Shown here piece after piece: positions 1 through 7,481 of a DNA stretch of 64,000 nt. The stretch spans positions 744,001 to 808,000 of the forward strand of contig CAWINZ010000005.1 in assembly GCA_963837695.1 (NCBI GenBank), in the 5' to 3' direction. Origin of the DNA: VRUE01 sp963837695. Lineage in GTDB: Bacteria > Actinomycetota > Thermoleophilia > Solirubrobacterales > 70-9. A model generated the notes under the pieces. That model saw only the letters and a program-made list of their open reading frames with translations. It ran no database searches and had not been told where the DNA came from. The translations under genes were made by a program, and so were the position numbers. Numbering within the stretch: the first letter of the stretch is position 1; each line of letters begins with the position of its first letter.

Positions 1-420
1 CACACCGCGACCAGAGGGATCGCGCAATTCCACTTTGGCGAAAGTTGGCTGCCGGGCGTCCGTCTTCTCACTCATGGTTCGGTAATCGAAGCTAGCCGAT
101 TGGTGACGCGGCTTGGCCCGAGCTCCGCTCCCGACCCGGGCACTGCGCCGGATCGCGTTAGAGAGAGGGCTGTATGGATGATCTTTCAGGATGCCGGCGG
201 TGCAGGCGCAGATTTGCTCGACCTGATGGACGTACTACGCGCGCTGAAGGTCGACCGTGAGATCGCCGACTATGACCGCACCCGCGATGTATCGCGGACC
301 GCGGCTCAGAACCTGCTCGAACAGGCGAGGGGCGTGCTTGCCTTCTTCGAGTCCAGCCGCGTCGATGACGCCGATACCCGGGCGTTCTTCGCCCTGGTCG
401 CTCTCAAGGCAAGGCTGTAG
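1..420 (+). CDS. 5'-truncated hypothetical protein, possibly HEPN/UPF0332-like
   Basis: The reading frame is open from the first base of the window to a TAG at 418-420, so the start lies to the left. About 139 residues are visible. The C-terminal part is helical and contains an ADYD motif followed by a long amphipathic helix, a pattern seen at the end of UPF0332/HEPN proteins. HEPN proteins usually pair with a nucleotidyltransferase, and its partner would be outside the window. The assignment rests on a short motif only; the truncation itself is certain. Confidence 0.5.
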   Translation, partial: HTATRGIAQFHFGESWLPGVRLLTHGSVIEASRLVTRLGPSSAPDPGTAPDRVRERAVWMIFQDAGGAGADLLDLMDVLRALKVDREIADYDRTRDVSRTAAQNLLEQARGVLAFFESSRVDDADTRAFFALVALKARL

Positions 421-422
421 TC

Positions 423-560
423 CTACCCCTCCAACCTCTCAGCCAGTTTCGCCAGTTCGCTGATCGGCACGCTCAGCTCCGTGGCGATCAGCTTCACCGT
501 GTCCCACCGAAGGCTGGCATGGCCGCGCTCGATCCGGCTCTCAAAGCCGCATCTGCTTGA
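423..560 (-). pseudogene. Remnant of an XRE-family HTH regulator (C-terminal half)
   Basis: Reading the minus strand from about 560 to a TAG at 425-423 gives about 45 residues, including SRIERGHASLRWDTVK and ISELAKLAERLEG. This closely resembles the second half of the intact XRE protein at 7482-7718 (STIERGHSNPTWATVK, IAELAKFSLSLEG). The recognition-helix half and any start codon are missing upstream, where the frame runs into unrelated sequence. It is therefore a decayed copy. Bases 561-740 hold no other gene that I can support; they contain a small perfect hairpin at about 600-618 (GGAGCCTT/AAGGCTCC). Confidence 0.65.
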
Positions 561-740
561 CCGCGGACCCCGGCGCCGCTACGATTGCGGTTCCGCGTTG
601 GAGCCTTCGAAAGGCTCCACGCGAGAGTGCGACAGGGAGGGACTCTGAGTTTGACGACCGGCGCGTAGTCGGTTCCTTGCGGCCATAGTCACGGTCGTGC
701 CGATACCTCTTGCGCCTGCGCAGAAGCCGCTCCCACTGGC

Positions 741-757
741 GTAAGATGCTATCTTAC
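741..757. promoter_or_regulatory. Perfect palindrome, probable VapBC operator
   Basis: GTAAGAT-gct-ATCTTAC is a perfect 7-bp inverted repeat with a 3-bp spacer, ending 4 bp before the vapB ATG. VapB antitoxins usually repress their own promoter through such a site. No Shine-Dalgarno sequence lies between it and the start codon, so the transcript may be leaderless. Confidence 0.6.
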
Positions 758-761
758 CTTC

Positions 762-992
762 ATGCGAACCAAGGTTTCCACCAAGGGCCAGATCGTGCTT
801 CCCGCTGAGCTGCGCCAGCGCGACCGCATCGAGGCCGGCCAGGAGTTCGAGGTCGAGCGGCTCGACGCCGACGAGTACCGGCTGCGCCGAATCGCCTCGG
901 CGCCCAACGAGGGCCTGGTCGACTGGCTCCTGGAGTGTCCGCAGAAGGGCTACTTCATACCGGTCGAGTCCGAGTCCACCGACAGCCTGTGA
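762..992 (+). CDS. vapB: VapB-type antitoxin, AbrB/MazE fold
   Basis: A 76-residue protein. The N-terminal swapped-hairpin AbrB DNA-binding domain is clear from MRTKVSTKGQIVLPAELR. The C-terminal tail would be the toxin-wrapping segment. The TGA stop overlaps the GTG start of vapC as GTGA, so the two are translationally coupled. The expected role is to neutralise the PIN-domain toxin downstream and repress the operon through the palindrome at 741-757. Confidence 0.85.
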   Translation: MRTKVSTKGQIVLPAELRQRDRIEAGQEFEVERLDADEYRLRRIASAPNEGLVDWLLECPQKGYFIPVESESTDSL

Positions 993-1399
993 CGCGCTGC
1001 CTGGTCGATGCCAACGTCCTCTCGGAGGCGACCAAGCCCGAGCCCGACTCGCGCATCGTCGCTTGGTTGCGCGCCAACGAGCGCTCCCTCGTCGTCGATC
1101 CGATCGTCCTCGGAGAGGTCCGCTTCGGCATCCTGTTGCTCGACCCCGGCGCCCGCCGCCGCGAGTTGGAAGGCTGGTTCGAGCGCGGCGTCGGCCGCAT
1201 CGAGTGCCTGCCATGGGACGCGTCGATGGGTCTGCGCTGGGCGCAGTTGCTCGCCGACCTGCGCCGCCGCGGCAGGCCGATGTCGGTCAAAGACAGCCTG
1301 ATCGCTGCGACTGCGCTCGCACACGACCTTGTGGTGGCGACTCTCAACCGGCGCGACTTTGAGCCGGCCGGCGTGGCGCTCGTCGATCCGTTCGCCTGA
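989..1399 (+). CDS. vapC: VapC toxin, PIN-domain ribonuclease
   Basis: A 136-residue PIN protein. The start is taken as GTG 989, which overlaps the vapB stop and places CLVDANVLSE at the N terminus, with the first catalytic Asp in the LVDAN motif. A downstream acidic patch (GEVRFGI) and the MSVKDSLIAATA segment match the conserved PIN positions, and the protein ends with the usual ATLNRRDFEPAGV strand. VapC toxins cleave RNA, often tRNA; the target of this one cannot be read from sequence. It probably contributes to stability of the accessory region. Confidence 0.9.
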   Translation: MTRCLVDANVLSEATKPEPDSRIVAWLRANERSLVVDPIVLGEVRFGILLLDPGARRRELEGWFERGVGRIECLPWDASMGLRWAQLLADLRRRGRPMSVKDSLIAATALAHDLVVATLNRRDFEPAGVALVDPFA

Positions 1400-1443
1400 G
1401 CGCGCGCACTCGCAGCGACGCCGCTCCCATAGTCTCCGCCTCC

Positions 1444-1653
1444 ATGACCGAGGCCGCCGAGCGAAAAGCCCGCGTCAGGGTGCGCAAGGCGCAGGCCGAG
1501 TTCGAGCGCGCTCAGAGTCAGCGCGACAAGGCGAGCGCCTCCCGGCGCGAAAGCTTCGAGCAGGCGCAGGCGACCGGCCTCACGGTGCGCGACATCGCCG
1601 AGGAGACCGGCCTCGGCTTCGGACGCGTCGCCGAAATTCTCCGCGGCGAATAG
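1444..1653 (+). CDS. Small coiled-coil/HTH protein
   Basis: A 69-residue protein with a charged, coiled-coil-like first half (Arg/Lys/Glu/Gln rich) and a short helix-turn-helix-like C terminus, LTVRDIAEETGLGFGRVAEIL. Proteins of this build occur beside integrases and toxin-antitoxin loci in actinobacteria, but no function is established that I can name. Its TAG stop forms the first three bases of the palindrome at 1651-1686. Confidence 0.6.
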   Translation: MTEAAERKARVRVRKAQAEFERAQSQRDKASASRRESFEQAQATGLTVRDIAEETGLGFGRVAEILRGE

Positions 1654-1686
1654 CAGGTTTGTGCGGGTTCCCGCACAAACCTGCTA
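1651..1686. terminator. 36-nt near-perfect hairpin
   Basis: TAGCAGGTTTGTGCGGG and its exact complement form 17-bp arms around a 2-nt centre (TT). It starts on the stop codon of the small HTH gene. There is no U-tract on either side, so it may be a factor-assisted terminator, or a protein-binding operator, rather than a classical intrinsic terminator. Confidence 0.55.
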
Positions 1687-1757
1687 GGCTGACCCGTCTC
1701 TATGACATAACCAGCGACCCGCCGCGCCACTAACGCGACGGGCCGCCTGACCACAAA

Positions 1758-1771
1758 GGAGGCACACCTCC
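1758..1771 (+). promoter_or_regulatory. Shine-Dalgarno masked by a local hairpin
   Basis: The strong ribosome-binding site AAAGGAGG in front of the ATG at 1775 is followed by CACA and then CCTCC. GGAGG (1758-1762) can pair perfectly with CCTCC (1767-1771). The stem would close the ribosome site for the first gene of the regulatory operon. Confidence 0.4.
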
Positions 1772-1774
1772 CTC

Positions 1775-2122
1775 ATGGCTACCGACAACCCTAGGGGCGA
1801 CAGTCGTCTTGTGCCCCTCGAGCTACCGGACGCTCAGGCGGCGATCCTGCGCCCCGACATCGGCGACTGGATCGAGGCGCTCGAGGCCGACCTCGAGACG
1901 CCCGAGCGACTCGAGGACCCCGACCGCACCCGCGCCGATCTGGCCGCCTACCGCCGCCTGCTCGGCGGAGTCAAGGAGGGCGGCATCTGGCTCCCCGACG
2001 AGCGCGCCGCCCGCCTCCTGGGAGAGGCAGCCGACGCCCATGACCGAGAGACCGGATACGCGGAGGTCGTCGCTACTCATGACGCCATGCACGCCCTCCT
2101 CGCCGCGTTGGGTCGGCGATGA
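1775..2122 (+). CDS. Hypothetical protein, first gene of a four-gene regulatory operon
   Basis: A 115-residue acidic protein (Asp/Glu/Ala/Arg rich) with predicted helices and no recognised domain. The ATG at 1775 has a strong Shine-Dalgarno sequence that may be masked by a hairpin. Its stop overlaps the next start by 4 bp (ATGA at 2119), as do the next gene boundaries, so it is surely co-transcribed with the wHTH-like and two XRE genes downstream. Function unknown. Confidence 0.65.
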   Translation: MATDNPRGDSRLVPLELPDAQAAILRPDIGDWIEALEADLETPERLEDPDRTRADLAAYRRLLGGVKEGGIWLPDERAARLLGEAADAHDRETGYAEVVATHDAMHALLAALGRR

Positions 2123-2415
2123 TCCGCCTCTGCGATGTCCGCCGTCGGCGCCGGCCTCCCATGGCGTCGGCGGCGGACGACTGCGACCTCCAGCGCGGCG
2201 TTCTCGATCTCGTCCTCGAGGCGCATCCGCTGCCACTCACCTTCGACGACGTCGCGACTTCGCTGCTCGCCGACCCGGCCGACCTCGCCGAAGCGCTGGC
2301 TCTGGCGGGCGCGGTCCGCGACCTCGCCCTGGCCGGTCTGCTCGCCAGCGACGGTCTGCGCCTCGTCCCGACCCGGGCCGCGCTCGCCCTCGCCCGCCTG
2401 GACGCCGGAAGGTGA
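2119..2415 (+). CDS. Winged-helix-like hypothetical protein
   Basis: A 98-residue protein. After an Arg-rich start, residues about 28-95 (VLDLVLEAHPLPLTFDDVATSL ending LVPTRAALALARL) match the layout of the protein at 7031-7330, which also sits next to an XRE gene. The pattern of a short helix, a wing and a final TRAAL helix suggests a winged-helix fold without clear DNA-contact residues. The start overlaps the upstream stop (ATGA) and the stop overlaps the next GTG start (GTGA). Confidence 0.6.
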   Translation: MIRLCDVRRRRRPPMASAADDCDLQRGVLDLVLEAHPLPLTFDDVATSLLADPADLAEALALAGAVRDLALAGLLASDGLRLVPTRAALALARLDAGR

Positions 2416-2720
2416 GCGCCGCGGAGGAGTTGGCGCGCCACTTCGGCCACAACCTGCGCCGCGTCCGCAGCCAGGCCGGGATCAGCCAGGAAGAGCTCGG
2501 CTTCCGTTCGGGTCTGCACCGCACCGAGGTCGGCCTGCTCGAGCGCGGGGTGCGCGTTCCGCCGATCGACACCCTACTCAAGCTCGCCTCGGGCCTCGGC
2601 GTCCGCATCGAGTGCCCGCTTTTTGACGGCATCTCGTGGAACGCGGGCACGACGACCACCACGCCCGGAGCCTTCGCCTTCTCCTCGATCCCCGAGGAGG
2701 AGGCGAGCGTCGATGGCTAG
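2412..2720 (+). CDS. XRE-family HTH transcriptional regulator
   Basis: A 102-residue protein with GTG start at 2412. The XRE helix-turn-helix spans about residues 10-66: HNLRRVRSQAGISQEELGF, then SGLHRTEVGLLERG as recognition helix, then PPIDTLLKLASGLGV. The short C-terminal tail is Thr/Ser/Glu rich. It is about 60% identical by eye, over the HTH, to the protein encoded immediately downstream, so this is a tandem duplicated regulator pair. It is probably the local repressor of the operon or of the excisionase/integrase genes. Confidence 0.85.
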   Translation: MSAAEELARHFGHNLRRVRSQAGISQEELGFRSGLHRTEVGLLERGVRVPPIDTLLKLASGLGVRIECPLFDGISWNAGTTTTTPGAFAFSSIPEEEASVDG

Positions 2721-3015
2721 CTCGGTCGCGCTCCGCTTCGGCCGCAACCTCGCCGCCGCCCGCAGGCGCTCGGGCTACTCCCAGGAAGAGGTCGGCGTCC
2801 GCGCCTCGCTGCACCGCACCGAGATCGGCCTGCTCGAGCGCGGCGAACGCATCCCGCGCATCGACACGGCGATCAAACTTGCCGGCGCCGTCGAAGTCTC
2901 CTTCGAAGCGCTGCTCGCCGGCATCGAGTGGACCCCGGGAATGGCCCAGCCCGGCGCCTTCGTCGCCGCACCCCTGGGCGCAAGGTCCGGGGACGCCGTG
3001 TCCGAGTCCCCCTGA
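2713..3015 (+). CDS. XRE-family HTH regulator, tandem paralogue
   Basis: A 100-residue protein; the ATG at 2713 overlaps the previous stop by 8 bp. The XRE domain is FGRNLAAARRRSGYSQEEV, then SLHRTEIGLLERGERIPRID, then IKLAGAVEV. It is a clear paralogue of the preceding gene with a different C-terminal tail. Duplicated adjacent repressors in an integrase-bearing region could control different operators or form heterodimers; that is inference. It precedes the excisionase-like gene by 77 bp. Confidence 0.85.
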   Translation: MASSVALRFGRNLAAARRRSGYSQEEVGVRASLHRTEIGLLERGERIPRIDTAIKLAGAVEVSFEALLAGIEWTPGMAQPGAFVAAPLGARSGDAVSESP

Positions 3016-3092
3016 TCGGCCTCGCCCACGGTGCGGCGAAACGCACAATCCGCAAAGTGGGACGAAATGGCTGTCGTCTGCGTCTTGGAGGT

Positions 3093-3470
3093 ATGCAGCA
3101 GAACCGTTCGGAGTCCCAATACCGCCCGTATCGGCCCGACGACATGCTCACGCCGGACGCTGCCGCCGCTCTCGCGCGTCGCAGCGTCCGCACCATCCGG
3201 CGCGCCTATGGCAGCGGCGCGCTGCTCGCCTACCGCGACGGCTCTGGCCGATCCGTTCGAATCCGCTACGCCGACCTGCAGGACTGGCTGATGCGCGAGC
3301 CGGCCGCCTCGCCCGCAGGGTCGGTGCCTGCGTCCGCTCGGCCACACCGGCCCTCGCCGTCGTGCGGCGGTACGCTCACCGAGAACCTTGCGCTGCTGCG
3401 CGCCGCTCGGGCGGCTCGCTCTCGCCGCGCCGCCGACTCCGGCCGCGGCGCTTCTTCGTCGGCGGCTTGA
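3093..3470 (+). CDS. Excisionase-like helix-turn-helix protein
   Basis: A 125-residue protein. The ATG at 3093 is chosen because GGAGG lies just upstream and the HTH begins about 18 codons later: DMLTPDAAAALARRSVRTIRRAYGSG, then RIRYADLQDWL. This is the HTH_17/MerR-like fold of excisionases and recombination directionality factors. The remaining Ser/Arg/Ala-rich tail is low complexity and overlaps the 3' end of the convergent integrase gene by 95 bp, so the true functional unit may be only the first 75 or so residues. Confidence 0.65.
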   Translation: MQQNRSESQYRPYRPDDMLTPDAAAALARRSVRTIRRAYGSGALLAYRDGSGRSVRIRYADLQDWLMREPAASPAGSVPASARPHRPSPSCGGTLTENLALLRAARAARSRRAADSGRGASSSAA

Positions 3471-4821
3471 ACGGTTCCGCGGCGACCGCCGCTCTCGCCT
3501 CGCTGCACTCCCGCTCGAGGTCGATCGGTTCCTTGCCCTGGTACCGGGCGATCACGTGCGCGTAGTAGCGCTGCAGCGTCTGCACGTCGTGCCCGGCCCA
3601 GGCCGCGAGGTTGTGCAGGTTCATCCCGTAGGGCCCGACGACCAACGTGGAGTGCAGCGCCAGCGATATCGCCGTGTGCCGGCAGTCGTAGAAGCGCATC
3701 CGGCTCAGCCCCGCCGGGGCGCCGGGCGCCTTCGCTGCCGTCTCGCGGGCTGGCCGCCAGACGCGCGCCGTCCAGCGTTTGTACTCGTTGTCGCTCCATG
3801 GCATCGGTGCCCGCTGGCCCTCGGGCCGGTCCTCCCAGAGGGGTCCGTCCTCGCCGAGCGACGGGAAGACCAGGGCGTCCTCTGGCTGTGACCCGAACTC
3901 CGCCTCGAGCTTCCGCCGATAGGCCTCGATTCGCTCGGCGGCATTCGGCAGCAGCAGCGCAGCCCGTGCGCCCGTCTTCAGGCCGACGTCCTCCTCGTCG
4001 TATCCCTGTGGACGCTGGAGCTCGACCGAGTGCTCGTGCACGTCTCGCCACCTGGCCGAGTGCAGCCACTCCGAGGGTCGCGCCGCGACGGTGAAGCCCA
4101 TCGCGGCGATGAACGCAGCGTCGCGCAGCGGCAGCAGGTCGTTGCGCGCATCGCGCCGCAGCGCGGCCTCGATGAGCCTCTCCAACCCGTAGGCGTCTGC
4201 CGCGTAGGCCAGGCGTCTCACTCGCTGCGACGGAATCTCGAACAGCCCGGAGAGCTCGACCGTCAGTGCGTTGGGGTGCCGGCGTCTGCCCCAGCGCAGG
4301 ACCGCCCGCAGCGTCTTCAGCACCTGCGCCCGGTTGGACGCCGTCACGCCGTCGGCCGCCAGCTCGTCCTGGAACCGGGTGATGATCGAGGGGTCTCGCG
4401 ACAGCCGCTCAAGCCGCACGCGCGCGATCGAGCGAGAGGCGACCTCGCGATCCCAACGCCGCACGCTGTCCTCGGCATAGCGCTTCGAGACTTCGGCTCC
4501 TCGTCCCCGGCACCACTCCTGGAACAGCTCGCCCACCGTCATGCTCGCGGCCGGGTCGGCTCGCGGCACGTCTCCGTCGGCGGCTGCGATCTTCACTGCC
4601 TCCTCTCGAAATGTCACCGCCGCCTCCAGCGCACGATCCAGCGAGCCGAGCTTGCGCGCCGAGAAAGACTTCGCGGCGTTTCGAGGTACCCCGTCGGCGT
4701 CCTCCTCTCGCCAGCGCACCTTGTAGCCGCTGATCGCTCCGGGCTGCCCTTGTGGATAGACCCCTGGCGGCAACGGCTGGCCGCAGTGATCGAGGCGTCT
4801 GTCGTTGGCTTCCGAGCTCAT
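3376..4821 (-). CDS. Tyrosine recombinase/integrase 1
   Basis: A 481-residue phage-type integrase. Start taken at ATG 4821 because the operator-like palindrome at 4826-4852 lies immediately upstream; an in-frame start at 4875 would place it inside the gene. The N-terminal core-binding SAM-like domain covers about residues 93-200. The catalytic domain shows Arg248 (TVAARPSEW), Lys282, the box YDCRHT with Arg381/His382 (the usual first His is Tyr), His411 (AGH) and Tyr419 or 420 (RYYAH). A basic Arg/Lys tail ends the protein. It sits on the 3' side of the tRNA-Arg gene, 117 bp from it, and would move an element extending left of the window. Confidence 0.9.
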   Translation of the reverse strand: MSSEANDRRLDHCGQPLPPGVYPQGQPGAISGYKVRWREEDADGVPRNAAKSFSARKLGSLDRALEAAVTFREEAVKIAAADGDVPRADPAASMTVGELFQEWCRGRGAEVSKRYAEDSVRRWDREVASRSIARVRLERLSRDPSIITRFQDELAADGVTASNRAQVLKTLRAVLRWGRRRHPNALTVELSGLFEIPSQRVRRLAYAADAYGLERLIEAALRRDARNDLLPLRDAAFIAAMGFTVAARPSEWLHSARWRDVHEHSVELQRPQGYDEEDVGLKTGARAALLLPNAAERIEAYRRKLEAEFGSQPEDALVFPSLGEDGPLWEDRPEGQRAPMPWSDNEYKRWTARVWRPARETAAKAPGAPAGLSRMRFYDCRHTAISLALHSTLVVGPYGMNLHNLAAWAGHDVQTLQRYYAHVIARYQGKEPIDLERECSEARAAVAAEPFKPPTKKRRGRSRRRGESEPPERRAAAQGSR

Positions 4822-4825
4822 GGAT

Positions 4826-4852
4826 GGGAACAATCTTAGCGCGATTGTTCCC
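4826..4852. promoter_or_regulatory. Palindromic operator at the integrase 1 start
   Basis: GGGAACAATC-ttagcgc-GATTGTTCCC is a perfect 10-bp inverted repeat with a 7-bp spacer, 5 bp upstream of the ATG at 4821. The half-site word GTTCCCA recurs at about 4859 and 4893 in the same direction. The arrangement suggests a repressor site overlapping the integrase promoter or a recombinase binding site. It does not match the short-spacer SOS box. Confidence 0.55.
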
Positions 4853-4937
4853 ATTTTCGTTCCCACTTCCGCCACGAGGCCTACTCCCGGCCCGTTCCCA
4901 AACGACCTATTCCCTACTATAGAGCCGTTTGAGTGAA

Positions 4938-5011
<74 letters not shown>

Positions 5012-6247
5012 CTATGCCGTGAAAAGGCTCTGCTGAGCCGTTTCCGGCGTTTGTCCGTCGCCCGCGCTCGGCTCTGAATCGACCGAAACCGGCTCTCCGC
5101 TGCCCAGTGCTGCCCAATCGAGCGCTGCATCGAACTCGCGGAGCGCCACGCCGATCAACCGCTCGCGGCGACGCACAGCACTAGCGTAGACCTTCATCGA
5201 GAACCCCGGCTCGGTGTGCCCAAGCTGGGCCGCCACGTACACAGGATCGTCGCCCAGGGCGAAGCGCACGCTGGCGTAGAGGCGGCGCAGCGAGTGCGGC
5301 GTCGCGGCCTCGTCTATCGGCTGTAGGCCGAATTGCGCAAGCCTTGCGTTGGCGCGGCGGATCGCAGTCTTGAAGCGCCGCTCGACGTTGCTGACGCTCT
5401 GTCGCTTCCCGTTGCGGTTGGGGAACATCGGCCCCTCGTTGCTGCGCCTGGTGCGCAGCTTGAGCGCCGTCAGTTCGCGGCGCGGGGCGTCGGGCAGATC
5501 GACCTGACGGACCCCGGCGTCCGTCTTGGAGGCGGCGACTCGCAGCGTGCCGCTGGCCGGGTCGAAGTCGGGCCAGTCGAGCGCGCATGCCTCGCCGTTG
5601 CGCAGGCCCGCCCCGGCCATGATCGCGACCATCGGCCGCAGCTTCCGCGCCGCCTCGAGCAGCGAGGGCAGTTGCTCCGGCTCGATCGTCGGCCGCGACG
5701 GGACCGTCCGCTTGACGCGCCGCCGCCGACCGCGCGCGACGTTGCGCGCCGGGTCGACGTGCCCGTAGTCGCCGGCGGCGTCGAGGATCATCGCCAGCAG
5801 GCCGATCGACTTGTTGATCTGGTTCGGACCGAGCGCGCCCTCGCGCAGCTTCGCGGCTTTGTAGCGGTCGACGTCCTCCGGGCCGATCTGATCGAGATGC
5901 AGCTGGGCGAAGTGCGGCAGCAGGTGCCCGCTCAGCAGCCAGCGGTAGCTCTTGACGGTCTTCGGCCGAAGCTCCGGCTCGCGGCCCTCCAGCCATTCGG
6001 AGGAGAACTCATGGAAGGTCGGAGCGTCGGCCACCAGCGGAGCTGTCGCGGGCTCGTACGGCCGCCACAGCCCGCGCTCCACGTCCGCCAGGACGTGCCG
6101 CAGCTCCGCCTCCGCCCGCTTGCGATTCCAGCCCTCCGCGGCGGTGCCGAGCGCCACGTAGCGCCGCTTGCCGTAAGCGCGGAACCGGATCGCCCAACTG
6201 CGACCTTCGGTCGGCTCGATCACCTGTCCCGTCGCCCGGCGCGGCAT
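5012..6247 (-). CDS. Tyrosine integrase 2 of the tRNA-Arg island
   Basis: A 411-residue integrase. An arm-binding-type N-terminal domain (about 1-60) is followed by the SAM-like core-binding domain (about 75-170) and the catalytic domain. Visible catalytic residues: Arg216 (AGLRNGE), Lys241, His318-x-x-Arg321 (HSLRR), His344 (LGH) and the Tyr354 nucleophile (MKVYAS). Its TAG stop (5014-5012) is contiguous with tRNA base 1, placing the gene directly beside the attachment core as expected for an int-attP layout. It should recombine the 40-bp cores at 4972, 10335 and 11511. The excisionase-like gene upstream ends 6 bp before its start. Confidence 0.95.
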   Translation of the reverse strand: MPRRATGQVIEPTEGRSWAIRFRAYGKRRYVALGTAAEGWNRKRAEAELRHVLADVERGLWRPYEPATAPLVADAPTFHEFSSEWLEGREPELRPKTVKSYRWLLSGHLLPHFAQLHLDQIGPEDVDRYKAAKLREGALGPNQINKSIGLLAMILDAAGDYGHVDPARNVARGRRRRVKRTVPSRPTIEPEQLPSLLEAARKLRPMVAIMAGAGLRNGEACALDWPDFDPASGTLRVAASKTDAGVRQVDLPDAPRRELTALKLRTRRSNEGPMFPNRNGKRQSVSNVERRFKTAIRRANARLAQFGLQPIDEAATPHSLRRLYASVRFALGDDPVYVAAQLGHTEPGFSMKVYASAVRRRERLIGVALREFDAALDWAALGSGEPVSVDSEPSAGDGQTPETAQQSLFTA

Positions 6248-6253
6248 ATCTAC

Positions 6254-6643
6254 CTAAGCCGCGGGAGGCGGGTCGTTCTCCCCCCGCCCGTGGATCGGAA
6301 GCAGTCGCACCCCACTCCCTCCGCTGCCCGAAGGCTGGCCCGCCCGCTTACCCGAGCGGGCGGGCGGGTCAGCCGCCGATTCCTCGCCAACCCTCCGCAA
6401 CACGCGAGCGGCGATCTGCGGATCGAACCGCAGCCGTGGCTTCGGTCCGTGGCCCAGCTTGACCGCCCCAAGCTCGATCGGGTGCGAGTAGACCCAAGAG
6501 CGCTCGATCCCGAAGCGCCGAGCAAGCTCAGCGGCATCGACAAGCTCACGGCCCTGGAGCCCGCGCCGTTCGAGGATCTCGACCACCCGGCGGGCAATCG
6601 CCTCGACGGCCTGCGGGTCGAGCTTGATGCGTGGCGATGCCAT
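6254..6643 (-). CDS. Excisionase-like HTH protein
   Basis: A 129-residue protein beginning MASPRIKLDPQAV. The central segment ELVDAAELARRFGIERSWVYSH followed by KLGHGPKPRLRFDP is the HTH_17-like fold of excisionase proteins. The C terminus (Arg/Gly/Ser rich) is disordered. It lies 6 bp upstream of integrase 2 in the same direction, so the two form an xis-int operon. The gene start is set at ATG 6643, since the longer open frame upstream is Pro/Ser/Arg low complexity. Confidence 0.75.
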   Translation of the reverse strand: MASPRIKLDPQAVEAIARRVVEILERRGLQGRELVDAAELARRFGIERSWVYSHPIELGAVKLGHGPKPRLRFDPQIAARVLRRVGEESAADPPARSGKRAGQPSGSGGSGVRLLPIHGRGENDPPPAA

Positions 6644-7030
6644 CGGTTTGTAAGTCCGGAAAGTCGCCCGAGTGCCCCAGAACATTCGTCCAGGGTCGAG
6701 CCCGGAGGGGACTCTCCCACCCAGTTCATAGTGTGTCGGGGATCCGGCGAGCGGACCTCCGCAGGCGGAGTGATGTGGTGTGTGGGGCTGCGGTCGGGGC
6801 TCTGCGGGCTCTGGATCGGCCTTGTCTCGATGGGGATCGGATCGGGACTCGAGTCCAGGCTGTAGCGGCTGACGAGATCGGGAACTGACCTTGGAGTTCT
6901 CGGGACTGGACCTCGTGGCTGTCCCTTTGGCTGGTGGAATTCTCGGGCTGGGGATTCCGGCGGGCCGGAGCAAACCCGACGATGCGGGCCTCCCTGCTGC
7001 ACCCCGACCCGCCGAAATCCCCAGCCCCGC
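6644..7030. other. 387-bp intergenic region with long hairpin
   Basis: No convincing gene. The right part holds a long inverted repeat: 6945-6964 (GGGCTGGGGATTCCGGCGGG) pairs with 7008-7027 with a single mismatch, around a 43-nt centre. It lies just past the stop of the minus-strand wHTH gene and before the xis-int operon, so it may end the former transcript. A smaller stem CTCCG-cagg-CGGAG lies at about 6757-6770. The xis-int promoter must be in this stretch, but I cannot place it. Confidence 0.5.
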
Positions 7031-7330
7031 CTAGCAGTTGCCTTCGGAGAGGATCTCCAGGAAGCGCAGAGCGGCCGGAGTGGGCACGGCAAGGCCGCTC
7101 GGGCACATGAGCAGCCCCACGCCCGTCAGATCGCGCACAGCGCGCTCCATCGCGTCTCCCTCGGCGAACTCCTCCGAGCCAGCGGTGATCTCACGGACGA
7201 GATCGGGGATCGTCATCAACGTCGGGTGCCGCGTCAAAACGTGGATCAAAACGACGCCCTGATCGCGGAGGTCCTGAGCTTCGGTCGGCGGAACCTCGTG
7301 GTCGCTCGCCTCACTAGGCTGGTCTTGCAT
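7031..7330 (-). CDS. Winged-helix-like hypothetical protein
   Basis: A 99-residue protein. ATG 7330 is preferred over an upstream GTG because AAGGAG lies 8 nt ahead of it. The body reads VVLIHVLTRHPTLMTIPDLV, then DAMERAVRDLTGVGLL, then LAVPTPAALRFLEIL. This is the same architecture as the protein at 2119-2415. In both places the gene is next to an XRE regulator; here the two are divergent. The pair is probably a conserved regulatory module of this class of islands, but its ligand or target is unknown. Confidence 0.65.
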   Translation of the reverse strand: MQDQPSEASDHEVPPTEAQDLRDQGVVLIHVLTRHPTLMTIPDLVREITAGSEEFAEGDAMERAVRDLTGVGLLMCPSGLAVPTPAALRFLEILSEGNC

Positions 7331-7481
7331 GGGAAGCACTCCTTCCTGTGCCACGCCCCCGGCTGTTCCACCAGCGCGGGGGCACTTTCTTGGTCAACGG
7401 CAACGCTAGCGCAGCTTACGCTGAAACACAAGTGCTGCGGCAGATGGCCTAAGACGCCTGCGTTTGAAACGGTGCCAGCTG

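Noticed and set aside
4826..4852. An SOS (LexA) box at integrase 1
   Set aside because: GAAC and GTTC are present but separated by 17 bp, not the short spacer of actinobacterial SOS boxes.
3471..4875. Long plus-strand open frames opposite integrase 1
   Set aside because: They are high-GC antisense shadows with Arg/Ala/Pro composition and no motifs, while the minus frame has all recombinase residues.
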